From Rhizobiales bacterium GAS188 (lineage in GTDB: Bacteria > Pseudomonadota > Alphaproteobacteria > Rhizobiales > Beijerinckiaceae): DNA of 64,000 nt. This document shows positions 16,551 to 24,794 of this stretch, in pieces (within the stretch, counting starts at the first letter, position 1; the number at the start of each line of letters is the position of its first letter). The position numbers and the translations under genes are program-made. The stretch is taken from contig FNSS01000001.1 of the NCBI GenBank assembly GCA_900104855.1, positions 5,952,001 to 6,016,000 of the forward strand. Reading direction: 5' to 3'. The notes beneath the pieces are model-generated. The model did no database searches, was not told where the DNA came from, and saw only the letters and a list, made by a program, of their open reading frames with translations.

Positions 16551-17000
16551 ATGCGTGGGACGAAGGCGATGAAGTCAGCGGAAGCTCATCCGGTGCGCAC
16601 GGAGATTGGCGGCCAGCATGAGGATGCAGCCGGCGAAGTGGTCGTGAACGGGGACGCCTCCGATCGTGCATCGCAGCTCCCGGTCCGCGCCGAGCCCTCC
16701 ATGGACCAGAATCTCGAGCAGGTGCGCGAGATCCTGTTCGGCCAGCAGAAGCGCGAGCACAGCGAGCGGGTCGAGCGCCTGGAGAAGCTCGTCGAGGAGG
16801 TGCGGCGCGAGCTGTTGCGCGAGCTGCAGGATGTGCGCGACGAGATGAAGGCGATGTATGATGACGGCGAGCGCTCCCGCAACCGCCAGGCCGAGCAGTA
16901 CGAGCGCAAGCGCGTCGAGCTGATCAAATTCGTCGCCACGACCTTCAATGATATGGGCCAGCGTATCGGCACCCTCGTCGGCGGCAGCGAAGCTTCGTAG
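16551..17000 (+). CDS. Coiled-coil protein of the OmpA/GTPase operon
   Basis: The product is 149 aa from ATG 16551 (GGGGAG about 10 nt upstream); ATG 16569 is an alternative. After a polar N-terminus it has a segment LEQVREILFGQQKR and then an almost uninterrupted charged helix (about residues 60-130) with heptad spacing, predicted to form a coiled coil. There is no signal peptide or membrane segment, so it is probably cytoplasmic. The LEQVREILF segment resembles EELKRVLFS at the start of the next protein. The gene ends in TAG and the next gene begins at the very next codon in the same frame. Confidence 0.7.
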   Translation: MRGTKAMKSAEAHPVRTEIGGQHEDAAGEVVVNGDASDRASQLPVRAEPSMDQNLEQVREILFGQQKREHSERVERLEKLVEEVRRELLRELQDVRDEMKAMYDDGERSRNRQAEQYERKRVELIKFVATTFNDMGQRIGTLVGGSEAS

Positions 17001-17003
17001 TTG
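16998..17003 (+). other. Single amber codon between two ORFs in one frame
   Basis: TAG (16998-17000) is followed directly by TTG (17001-17003). The open frame on both sides is the same, so one stop codon is all that separates the coiled-coil protein from the OmpA-like protein. There is no clear Shine-Dalgarno before the TTG, so the second ORF depends on coupling, or on read-through giving a fused protein of about 748 residues. Confidence 0.8.
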
Positions 17004-18797
17004 CGAGAGCAGCGCGAGCCGAGCGAGTTCGAGGAGCTCAAGCGCGTCCTCTTCTCGCCTGAGACGCAGCGCCTCGAAGGCCTTGAAGCCTCGCTGGGGC
17101 GCATCGAGGAGCGCGCCGGCAGCGACCAGAGCCTGACCAACGCCGTCTCCCGCATCCTGATCGAGGCTTTTCGACGCGCCGAGCTCGACCGTCATCGCGA
17201 GCTCGCGACCACGGTCGCGCCGGTGGTCGTCGATGCCATCCGGGCCGAAATTCGCAATTCGCGCGACGAGGTGGTGGAGGCCCTCTACCCGATCACCGGA
17301 CGCCTGGTCTCGGCAGGCATCGCCAATGCCATCCGCGATCTGATCTCGAGGATCGATGATCGCATGACCTCGATCTTCTCCTTGCGCCATTGGCGGTGGC
17401 GGTTCAAGGCGATGCTGACGGGGCGCCCCTTGAGCGAGATCGCCCTGGCGGAAAGCCGTCGCGCCGAGATCCGCCGCCTGTTCCTCATCGAGCGCGGCAC
17501 CGGACGCCTGATCGCCCGCTGGGCCGCCCATGATCAGGCCGATGGTCAGGCCGATGATCGGGGCGAGCTGGTGGCCGGCCTCGTCGCCGCCATCACGGAT
17601 TTCGCACGCAACGTGTTCGCGGCCGATGCCGGCGATTTGAGGACGATCGATCTCGGCGGCACGCAGATCCTGGTGCGGGCCTCGCAGCGCGCCATCGTGG
17701 CCGCGGACTATGCCGGCACGCTGCGCCCGCATATCGGCAAGCTCCTGGACGATGCCTTCATGTCGCTCATCGATCGCTTCGATCGCGGCGAGGAGATATC
17801 GGAGCCATCGCTCGGCGAGATCGCTGCGCGCATCGATGCCGCAGCTCCGGAAGAAACCGCGCGCGGCGGGCGCGGCATCGTCATCCTGCTCGCTGGGCTC
17901 CTGGCCATCCTGGCGTTCGTCTCAGTCGGGCCGATCTCGAAATGGCTGCATGCCGAGCGCGTCGAGCGCGCATTCTCGAAGATGCTGACCGCCAACCCGC
18001 AATTGCGGCGCTATCCGCTCAAAGCCGTCATGGATGATGCTTCGAGCACCGTCATCGTGCGCGGCTTGAGGCCGGAAGGGATCTCAGATGAGGCCATCAT
18101 CGCAGCACTGAGAAAGCCTGCTTCCCCCTATGCGGTTCGGGTCGATGCCGACACCGCGATCAATCCGCGAAGGGTGGCTGAGCTCGAGCATGCGAGCGCC
18201 GATCTCGGACGGATCGCCGCCGAGACGCAGGCTGCGGTCGCAGCCCTGGGGCAGAGGATCGACGCCGCGACGCAGGCTGGAAGCGAGGATCAGGCAAAGC
18301 TGCGGCTGGCGATCGACAACGAGGCCGGGCGGATCGCCAGCATCAGAGAGGAATTCGCCGATCGGACAGCCGAGCTGAAGACCGCGCAAGGAAAGCTCGA
18401 GGGCGCCATCTCGGCGCTGAAGGGTGCGGTGGACACACCCTTGGACCGGCTCGAGCGGCTGATGCGTCGGACCTCGATTTTCTTCAGCCAGAACGAGGCG
18501 GTCGCTGATCCCGATGGGGCGGGGCGCGCTCTCGATCAGCTCGCAGAGCTCTTGAAGCAGACGGGCGAGCATATCCGCGTCGCCGGGCACACCGATGAAA
18601 TCGGCTCGCTGGCGCTCAACCGGGCCCTGTCGCATCGGCGCGCCGAAGCCGTGGTGAGGATGCTGGTCGAACGCGGTGTGCCGGCCCAGCAATTGTCGAT
18701 CGTGTCGCTCGCGACGAGTTCGCCTCTCGCGGACGCGCCGGGAGGATCCGGGTCGCCCAATCGGCGCGTCACTTTCGCGCTCGGCCTTGGTGACTGA
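17001..18797 (+). CDS. Transmembrane OmpA-family protein with cytoplasmic GTPase-platform-like region
   Basis: The 598-aa protein starts with TTG. Residues 1-130 are helical and charged. Residues about 150-265 (LFLIERGTGRLI, ELVAGLVAAITDFARNVF, LRTIDLGGTQILV) alternate strands and helices in a way that recalls longin/roadblock domains. One transmembrane helix lies at about 292-313 (IVILLAGLLAILAFVSVG). Beyond it come a BON-like segment (330-385), a coiled coil (395-480) and an OmpA-like domain (490-598) with VAGHTDEIGSLALNRALSHRRA. The N-terminus should be cytoplasmic and the C-terminus periplasmic, able to bind peptidoglycan. The stop overlaps the GTPase ATG by one base. The longin/roadblock reading is my inference. 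Confidence 0.8.
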   Translation: MREQREPSEFEELKRVLFSPETQRLEGLEASLGRIEERAGSDQSLTNAVSRILIEAFRRAELDRHRELATTVAPVVVDAIRAEIRNSRDEVVEALYPITGRLVSAGIANAIRDLISRIDDRMTSIFSLRHWRWRFKAMLTGRPLSEIALAESRRAEIRRLFLIERGTGRLIARWAAHDQADGQADDRGELVAGLVAAITDFARNVFAADAGDLRTIDLGGTQILVRASQRAIVAADYAGTLRPHIGKLLDDAFMSLIDRFDRGEEISEPSLGEIAARIDAAAPEETARGGRGIVILLAGLLAILAFVSVGPISKWLHAERVERAFSKMLTANPQLRRYPLKAVMDDASSTVIVRGLRPEGISDEAIIAALRKPASPYAVRVDADTAINPRRVAELEHASADLGRIAAETQAAVAALGQRIDAATQAGSEDQAKLRLAIDNEAGRIASIREEFADRTAELKTAQGKLEGAISALKGAVDTPLDRLERLMRRTSIFFSQNEAVADPDGAGRALDQLAELLKQTGEHIRVAGHTDEIGSLALNRALSHRRAEAVVRMLVERGVPAQQLSIVSLATSSPLADAPGGSGSPNRRVTFALGLGD

Positions 18798-19294
18798 TGA
18801 TCACCGCCAAGGTCATGCTGCTCGGCGATACGGGGGTCGGCAAATCTTCCCTCGCCAAACGCCTCGTCTTCGATCGCTTCGATGCCGACTACAAGACGAC
18901 GCTCGGCGTGAATGTGGTCACGCACGATGTAGAGGTCGAAGATGAGCTGGTGCGGCTCGTCCTTTGGGACACTGATGGCGAATTCGGCCAACAGATCTTC
19001 GACATGGTCTATATCCTCGGCGCCTCGGCAGCTTGCGTCATCGCCGACGCCTCCCGTCCCACGACCGTGATCAAGATGGTCGAGCTCGCGACCAGCTTCA
19101 GCGAGCGGCTTCCCGGCCGGCCGGTGCGGGCCGTCATCAACAAGATCGACCTCGCCGAGCCTCCCGAAGATGAGATTGCCGAATTGCGCTTGCCGCGCGC
19201 CGACATCGTTCTGACCAGCGCCAAGACCGGCGCCGGGGTGAACGCGGCCTTCCACTCGGTGGCGACCATCCTGCGGCGACGGCTGCGCAGCTGA
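18797..19294 (+). CDS. Ras-like small GTPase (Rab/MglA-type)
   Basis: The 165-aa protein is a single GTPase domain with every G motif: G1 GDTGVGKSS (10-18), G2 Thr near 34-35 (KTTLGVN), G3 DTDG (58-61), G4 NKID (115-118), G5 TSAKTG (140-145). After DTDG comes Glu62 where Ras has the catalytic Gln, so intrinsic hydrolysis may depend on a partner. There is no lipidation signal. Its ATG overlaps the OmpA-like gene stop (TGATG), which implies coupled synthesis with a membrane protein that may be its docking platform. It converges on the response regulator gene with a 23-nt gap. Confidence 0.88.
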   Translation: MITAKVMLLGDTGVGKSSLAKRLVFDRFDADYKTTLGVNVVTHDVEVEDELVRLVLWDTDGEFGQQIFDMVYILGASAACVIADASRPTTVIKMVELATSFSERLPGRPVRAVINKIDLAEPPEDEIAELRLPRADIVLTSAKTGAGVNAAFHSVATILRRRLRS

Positions 19295-19317
19295 CCTTGC
19301 GTCGACCTCAGGGCGGA

Positions 19318-20055
19318 TCAGGGTTTGGCGCCGCGCGGCCGGCGCGCGGCCGTCAAGGCGAGCTCGGTGCGGTTCCTGGCATGGTGCTTCTCGAGGAGCT
19401 GGCTGACGAGGTTGCGCACGCGCCCTTCCGATAGGCCGAGCCTCGCAGCGATGTCGCGATTGGGCAGGCCTTCGATGATGAGCGACAAGACATTCTGCTC
19501 CCTTTCGGTCAGCGCGATCTGGAATTTCGCCGATCTGCCGAATGCGGGCGCAGCGGCAACATGAGTGCGGCGCAGCTCGGCGAGGATGCGCTGCGCCACG
19601 ATCGGCGACATCCTGACATCGCCGGTCATGCAGCCGCGGATCGCTTCCAGGATCAGCGTCTCGCTCGCATCCTTGAGCAGATAGCATTGGGCGCCGGCCG
19701 CGATGGCGCCGAGGATGAGCTCGTCCGTCTCGAAGGTGGTGAGCACGATGATGCGGATGCGCGGATTGTCAGCGAGGATCGCCCTTGTGGCGGCGATGCC
19801 GTCGACGCGCGGCATCTGCAGATCCATGAGGATGACGTCGGGGCGCCTGGATCTCGCCTCGCGAATGGCCTGATCGCCGTCGGCGGCCTGCGCCACGATG
19901 ACCATATCGGGCTCGAGCGATAGGCGCTTTGCCAAGGCGTTGCGCAGCAGAGATTGGTCCTCGGCGATCAGGATCCGGATGGGATCGGGTCCCGTCGCAT
20001 CCGGGCGCTCAGCTTGATCTTCGGCGCCGGCCACCATCGCCTCCTCTTTCAACAC
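19318..20055 (-). CDS. NarL/FixJ-type response regulator
   Basis: The 245-aa protein has a receiver domain (about residues 25-145) with acidic pocket Glu32/Asp33, phosphoacceptor Asp78 (LMDLQMPRVDG) and Lys128 (LLKDA). A LuxR-type helix-turn-helix follows at about 180-235 (LTEREQNVLSLIIEGLPNRD, LGLSEGRVRNLVSQLLEK). The start may be ATG 20055 or the ATG at residue 7 (20037). It overlaps the 3' end of the histidine kinase gene by 47 nt, so the pair is coupled. Targets are unknown; the convergent GTPase operon and the pilus operon are plausible. Confidence 0.92.
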   Translation of the reverse strand: MLKEEAMVAGAEDQAERPDATGPDPIRILIAEDQSLLRNALAKRLSLEPDMVIVAQAADGDQAIREARSRRPDVILMDLQMPRVDGIAATRAILADNPRIRIIVLTTFETDELILGAIAAGAQCYLLKDASETLILEAIRGCMTGDVRMSPIVAQRILAELRRTHVAAAPAFGRSAKFQIALTEREQNVLSLIIEGLPNRDIAARLGLSEGRVRNLVSQLLEKHHARNRTELALTAARRPRGAKP

Positions 20056-21580
20056 TCGCGAGGGGAAGGCTCAGCCTCACCGTCGTGCCCTTGCCCGCAG
20101 CGCTCTCGATAGCGAGAGAGCCGCCGGCAAGCCTCGCATGTTCCTGCATCCCGACTATGCCGAAATGTCCGGCAGGCGCGCCCGCCAGATCGAATCCTCT
20201 TCCGTCATCGCGAATGATGACCGCCAATCGGGTGTCGCTATGCACGGAGGGCGCCGCCTTGGCCTCGACCGATTCCTCGACCGAGACTTCGACAGAGACT
20301 TGGCGCGCCTGCGCATGGCGCTCGATATTGCGGATCGCCTCATCGAGGATCTTGAGAACCGGTCCGGCAAGATCGCCGGGCAGGCGATCGACGCCCTGGT
20401 CGAGCGAGAGAGCGACTGCGATGCCCGCTCTCAGCTCGAGCTCGGCGAATCGCCGGCGAATGCCTGCCTGCAGGGATTCGTCCTGAGGCAGGCGGAATTC
20501 GGCGACGGCCCCGCGCGCCTGATCGATGGAGCTGCGCGTCGCTTCTTCGGCGCTGGCGAGCGCGGCCGGAAGCGCTGCCGGATCGGCGCGCAGCAGAGCC
20601 TGCGCCAGGCGGATCTGGGCGAGCACCGCCATGGTCGACTGGATCAAGGTGTCGTGCAGCTCGCGCGCGATCCTCAAGCGTTCCTGCGTCGCGGCCGCGG
20701 CTTGTGCGTTCGCATTGGCGCGCTCGGTCTCCTGGCGGAGCTTGTGAAGAACCGTGATGTCGCGGCCGATCGCCTGATATTCCACCCCCGATCCCGTCCC
20801 GCCGACGGCGCTGACATGCCACCAGATCCAGGCCGTGTCGCCATTGGCGGTACGCACGGCCTGCTCGAAGGAGAGCAGCTTTTCGTCGGGGGCGGCGAGC
20901 CTTTCCCAGGGGTCAGGGTTCAGCTGCGGCCCGAAGATCTCGACGAGCGGACGCCCGATGACGTCATGCTCGCGCGCAGCAGCCAGGCCGAGCGCCGCTT
21001 TATTGGCGAAGGTCAGGATGCGGTCTTGCGTGAAGCGCAGCACGAGATCGGTGCCGGCTTCGACAATATGCCGATAACGTGCCTGCTCGATCTCGAAATG
21101 CAGGCCGATCGCCTGCAATCGCTCTTCGGCGAGCCGTTTCTGCCGGCGCTCCGTTGCGAGCAGCCACTCGCCTTCCGGCGAGCGATGGTCGGGATAAGAG
21201 GCGATGACGAAATGCTCGCGGCCGGCATGCCAGCTGATCGCAATGTCGAGGCTGAGCGGTTGGCCTGCCGACGAGAGCTCGACAGAGGGAATGACGAGCG
21301 ATGATCGCTCGCCGTCGATGAGAGCGAGGATCGCCTCGTCCATGCCGAACAGCACCGCGCAATCCGTGCATCTCTGGCCGGGATCCGGAAGCCAGCAGCT
21401 GATATGAGAGTCCCGCTCGACGATGCGCAAATCTCGATCCACGAGCGCCAGCCCGACGAGGTCGGGATCAATCTCGCCGATAAGCGAGATCAGCGTCTCG
21501 AAGGGAGCGATAGTTGGTCGCGGAAGGATCGGAACGCCTCGGTTCAGCCGGTGAATAGCACGACCGAGCATAGCCGACAT
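20009..21580 (-). CDS. Cytoplasmic PAS-domain sensor histidine kinase (HisKA_3)
   Basis: The 523-aa kinase has no transmembrane helix. Residues about 25-135 form a PAS-like N-terminal region with three close cysteines (Cys62, Cys71, Cys74 in SCWLPDPGQRCTDC), which might bind metal, an iron-sulfur cluster or sense redox. A PAS domain follows at about 165-285, then the HisKA_3 dimerisation helix with ERLRIARELHDTLIQS (His309), then the ATPase domain (DEAIRNIERHAQA, DDGRGFD, GIVGMQEHARLAGG). It is the cognate kinase of the overlapping response regulator. The signal is unknown. Confidence 0.9.
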   Translation of the reverse strand: MSAMLGRAIHRLNRGVPILPRPTIAPFETLISLIGEIDPDLVGLALVDRDLRIVERDSHISCWLPDPGQRCTDCAVLFGMDEAILALIDGERSSLVIPSVELSSAGQPLSLDIAISWHAGREHFVIASYPDHRSPEGEWLLATERRQKRLAEERLQAIGLHFEIEQARYRHIVEAGTDLVLRFTQDRILTFANKAALGLAAAREHDVIGRPLVEIFGPQLNPDPWERLAAPDEKLLSFEQAVRTANGDTAWIWWHVSAVGGTGSGVEYQAIGRDITVLHKLRQETERANANAQAAAATQERLRIARELHDTLIQSTMAVLAQIRLAQALLRADPAALPAALASAEEATRSSIDQARGAVAEFRLPQDESLQAGIRRRFAELELRAGIAVALSLDQGVDRLPGDLAGPVLKILDEAIRNIERHAQARQVSVEVSVEESVEAKAAPSVHSDTRLAVIIRDDGRGFDLAGAPAGHFGIVGMQEHARLAGGSLAIESAAGKGTTVRLSLPLASVERGGDGGRRRRSS

Positions 21581-21737
21581 TCAAACGAATATCTCCTCGG
21601 AGAAGCATCGGGTCACAAGTGCGAGTTGGCATGCCCTTGCCGAGATTCAGGTATAGGGCGAAAGCGCCCCCTCCTCTCAGCCCGACCGATGATGCCCGAA
21701 GCAGCGGGATCGCAGTACACCGAAGGGCTTGCAGAAT

Positions 21738-21757
21738 TTACCACAAAATGCCACATG
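21738..21757. promoter_or_regulatory. Candidate DeoR-type operator before the regulator gene
   Basis: On the minus strand the site reads ATGTGGCAT followed by TTGTGG, two TGTGG units 10 bp apart. The same ATGTGGCAT nonamer and 10-bp spacing occur at 23471-23487 before phnW. It lies 30-50 nt upstream of the regulator ATG and would allow autoregulation. Confidence 0.5.
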
Positions 21758-21787
21758 GCACTTTGCACCGGATCAGGCCGACTCGTC

Positions 21788-22558
21788 ATGAACCGCCCGC
21801 TCGCCATCAGCCGCCAGGATCATATCTTGAACAGCCTCGATGCGGCGGGCTCCGTCAGCGTCTCGGTGCTGGCCGAGCGGCTCGGCGTGTCGCGCGAGAC
21901 GATCCGCCGCGACCTCAAGGCGCTCGCCGATCAGGGGCGCGCCAATCTGGTGCATGGCGGAGCGGCGCGCGGCCCCTCCGCCGAGCCCTCGCTCGCGGCG
22001 CGCGAAGCCGCCAATGCCAGCGGCAAAGCGGCGATCGGCCGCAAGGCCGCGAGCTTCATCGAGGAGGGCATGGTGGTGCTCCTCGATTCGGGATCGACGA
22101 CGCTCGCCCTCGCTTCGGCCCTGGTCGAGCGCAAGGACCTGACGGTGCTCACCAACAGCCTGCCGATCGCGCTCCTGCTGTGCCGTTCCTCGGGTGTCAG
22201 GGTCACCATGCTGGGGGGCGAGATCGACGCCAATGACGAGGCTGCCTTCGGGGTCGACACCCTCTCGACGCTCCAGCATTTCCGGGTCGATCTCGTCTTC
22301 ATCGGGGTCGGCGGCATCTCGGTCGATGGCGAGTTCACCGATTATTCGCGGCTCGCGGCCGAGCAGCGCCACATGATGATGAAGGCCGGGCAGAAGGTCT
22401 ATGTGGTCGCCGACCACACCAAGTTCGAGCGGCGCACGCCCGTCCGGATGGCGCCCGTCGCGCATATCGCAGGATTGATCGTCGACAAGGCGCCCTCCGA
22501 GTCGGTGACGGACGCGCTGGCGGCCCGCCATTGGCCGATCATCCTCGCCGGGGCCTGA
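21788..22558 (+). CDS. DeoR family transcriptional regulator of the phosphonate locus
   Basis: From ATG 21788 the protein is 256 aa, the normal DeoR length; the frame is open further upstream but that part is not protein-like. The N-terminal helix-turn-helix spans about residues 5-60 (SVSVLAERLGVSRETIRRDLKAL, then LVHGGAA) and the sugar-phosphate-isomerase-like sensor domain follows (LLDSGSTTLALASAL, VDLVFIGVGG, VYVVADHTKFER). It sits before the EamA transporter and phnW-phnA-phnY. DeoR proteins usually sense phosphorylated ligands, so a phosphonate intermediate is a reasonable effector. Confidence 0.88.
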   Translation: MNRPLAISRQDHILNSLDAAGSVSVSVLAERLGVSRETIRRDLKALADQGRANLVHGGAARGPSAEPSLAAREAANASGKAAIGRKAASFIEEGMVVLLDSGSTTLALASALVERKDLTVLTNSLPIALLLCRSSGVRVTMLGGEIDANDEAAFGVDTLSTLQHFRVDLVFIGVGGISVDGEFTDYSRLAAEQRHMMMKAGQKVYVVADHTKFERRTPVRMAPVAHIAGLIVDKAPSESVTDALAARHWPIILAGA

Positions 22559-22572
22559 AGCCGCCACAAGCG

Positions 22573-23424
22573 ATGCATCTCGATCTCACCGTCTTCCTCG
22601 CCGTATTGACGGCGGCGGCGCTGCATGCCGGCTGGAACGCCCTCATCAAGATCCGGCTCGATCCCTTCCTGGCGATGACGCTGATCTGCTTTGCCTGCGG
22701 CGTCATCGCGCTGCCGGCGCTTCTCGTCACCGGGCTGCCCAAGGCTGCGGCCTGGCCCTGGATCATCGCCTCGGTCGCCATCCATCTCGGCTATTACCTG
22801 TTCTTGGCCGAGGCCTATCGGCGCGCCGATATGGGGCAGATCTACCCGATCGCACGCGGGGCCGCCCCGCTGATGACGGCGGTCGTCTCGCTGTTCGTGG
22901 TGCATGACCCGATCAGCCTCGGCAACGGCCTCGGCATCGCGCTGCTCGGATGTGGCGTCCTCCTCATCTCGCTACGCGGGCACCGTCATCTCGTGGCGCC
23001 GAGCCGCATCGCCATCAGCTGCGCGCTGCTGACCGCGGTGACTATCGCCGCCTACACCATCGTCGACGGCATCGGCGCGCGCGTCGCCGGCGACGCCAAC
23101 GCCTATGCGGCGGCGCTGTTCACGGTCGACGCCTATCCGATGCTGCTGCTCTGCCTGTGGTGGAAGGGGGTGGACGGGATCAAGCCGGTCTTCGGCTTCC
23201 TGGCGCCCGGTTTCGCCGGCGGGGCGATGTCGCTCGCCGCCTATTGGATCGCCATCTGGGCCATGACGGTCGCCCCCATCGCGCTGGTCGCGGCCATACG
23301 CGAGACCAGCATCCTGTTCGCCGGGCTGATCGCCGTGATCTTCCTGAAGGAGCCTATGACGCGGGTGCGGGCCGCCTCCGCGGCGCTCATCCTAGGCGGG
23401 CTCGTCTGCATGCGCGTATTCTGA
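22573..23424 (+). CDS. EamA family transporter
   Basis: From ATG 22573, 14 nt after the regulator stop, the product is 283 aa with about ten transmembrane segments arranged as two EamA repeats. Family features include HAGWNALIK near the first helix, YPIARGAAPLM in the fourth segment, and AAIRETSILFAGLIAVIFLKEP in the second repeat. EamA proteins are drug/metabolite-type carriers of widely varying direction and substrate. The position between the phosphonate regulator and phnW suggests movement of 2-aminoethylphosphonate or a product, but this is inference. Confidence 0.85.
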   Translation: MHLDLTVFLAVLTAAALHAGWNALIKIRLDPFLAMTLICFACGVIALPALLVTGLPKAAAWPWIIASVAIHLGYYLFLAEAYRRADMGQIYPIARGAAPLMTAVVSLFVVHDPISLGNGLGIALLGCGVLLISLRGHRHLVAPSRIAISCALLTAVTIAAYTIVDGIGARVAGDANAYAAALFTVDAYPMLLLCLWWKGVDGIKPVFGFLAPGFAGGAMSLAAYWIAIWAMTVAPIALVAAIRETSILFAGLIAVIFLKEPMTRVRAASAALILGGLVCMRVF

Positions 23425-23470
23425 CCCAGCTGTATCAACGGTGTCGCCCCAGGCATGACGGAAGGAGAAA

Positions 23471-23487
23471 GTGGCAGAATGTGGCAT
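23471..23487. promoter_or_regulatory. Candidate DeoR-type operator before phnW
   Basis: GTGGCAGAATGTGGCAT holds two GTGGCA units exactly 10 bp apart. It shares ATGTGGCAT and the spacing with 21738-21757. It lies about 105 nt before the phnW ATG, in the 166-nt gap after the transporter gene, a suitable place to control the phn genes. Confidence 0.55.
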
Positions 23488-23590
23488 CTTGACTGATTTT
23501 GTTGAAGCGTCTAGAAGAGGCCGGCCGGTGGCGATGCCGTATCGTCATGCTCGGGTCGCAAGATCGCATAGGGCCTGCGGACATCCAAAA

Positions 23591-24784
23591 ATGACATCCA
23601 AGAATCCGACTCCCAAGAATCCGACACACAAGAACCTCACCTCGCTGCATCCCGCTCTCTCCGAGACCGGCGACCCGTTCCTGCTGACGCCGGGGCCGCT
23701 CACCACCTCGCGCAGCGTGAAGGCCGCCATGATTCATGATTGGGGCTCGCGCGATGCGGCTTTCGTCGCCATCAACAAGGCGGTGCTGGAGCGCCTTCCC
23801 GAGATCGCCAAGGGCGGCGGCGATTATGTAACGGTGCCGATGCAAGGCTCCGGCACCTTCGCGGTCGAGGCGATGCTGACGAGCTTCGTGCCGGCGAACG
23901 GCAAGGTCCTGCTCCTCATCAACGGCGCCTATGGCCACCGCGCCAAGCGCATCCTCGATATCGCCAGGCGCAATCTGGTCGTGCATGAGACGCCCGAGGA
24001 CACACCCCCCGACCTCGCCGAGGTCGAGCGCGTCCTGAAGCGCACTCCGGACATCACCCATGTCTTCGCGGTGCATTGCGAGACGACATCGGGCATCCTC
24101 AACCCGATCGAGAGGATCGGCGCGCTCGCTGCCGCCCATGGCAAAAGCTTCCTCCTCGATTCCATGAGCGCCTTCGGGGCCCTGCCGCTCGATCTGCCGA
24201 AGACGCATGTCGATGCGGTCGCGGCCTCCTCGAACAAATGCATCGAGGGCGTGCCGGGCCTCGGCTTCGTCATCTGCCGGCGCGAGGCGCTGGTCGGGAC
24301 CAAGGGCCAGGCGACCACGCTCGTCCTCGATCTTCACGACCAATGGGCGAATTTCGAGAAGACCGGGCAATACCGCTTCACGCCGCCGATCCATGTCATC
24401 GTCGCCTTCCATCAGGCGCTGCAGGAATTCGCGGCGGAAGGCGGGGTCGAGGGCCGGGGAGGGCGCTATCGCAATAATTGCTGCATCCTGACCGCGGGCA
24501 TGCGGGCGCTCGGCTTCCGCACCTTGCTGAAGGACGAGCTGCAGGCGCCCATCATCGTCACCTTCCACATGCCGACCCATCCGCGCTTCGCCTTCCAGCG
24601 CTTTTATGATGGGCTCAAGGATCGCGGCTATGTCATCTATCCGGGCAAGCTGACGGTCGCCGATTCCTTCCGCATCGGCTGCATCGGGCGGCTCGGCGAA
24701 AAGGAGATGCACGGCGCGCTCGCGGCTGTCCGCGAAGTGCTCGACGAGATGGGCGTGAACGATCCGGCCGCCAAGGCCGCTTGA
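23591..24784 (+). CDS. phnW: 2-aminoethylphosphonate-pyruvate transaminase
   Basis: The 397-aa enzyme is a class V PLP aminotransferase that converts 2-aminoethylphosphonate and pyruvate to phosphonoacetaldehyde and alanine. Family signatures are LLTPGPLTTSRSVK, VPMQGSGTFAVEAML, LLDSMSAFGALP (Asp190) and the PLP lysine in SSNKCIEGVPG (Lys216). I chose ATG 23591. The N-terminus has a near-repeat of KNPT (KNPTPKNPTHKNLT) encoded by duplicated AAGAATCCGAC, an extension not needed for catalysis. It is the first of three genes for complete phosphonoacetate-route breakdown. Confidence 0.95.
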   Translation: MTSKNPTPKNPTHKNLTSLHPALSETGDPFLLTPGPLTTSRSVKAAMIHDWGSRDAAFVAINKAVLERLPEIAKGGGDYVTVPMQGSGTFAVEAMLTSFVPANGKVLLLINGAYGHRAKRILDIARRNLVVHETPEDTPPDLAEVERVLKRTPDITHVFAVHCETTSGILNPIERIGALAAAHGKSFLLDSMSAFGALPLDLPKTHVDAVAASSNKCIEGVPGLGFVICRREALVGTKGQATTLVLDLHDQWANFEKTGQYRFTPPIHVIVAFHQALQEFAAEGGVEGRGGRYRNNCCILTAGMRALGFRTLLKDELQAPIIVTFHMPTHPRFAFQRFYDGLKDRGYVIYPGKLTVADSFRIGCIGRLGEKEMHGALAAVREVLDEMGVNDPAAKAA

Positions 24785-24794
24785 GGACATCGCG

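Noticed and set aside
16367-16621. An 84-aa plus-strand ORF before the coiled-coil gene
   Set aside because: It overlaps the coiled-coil gene start in another frame and has no recognisable domain or convincing ribosome site.
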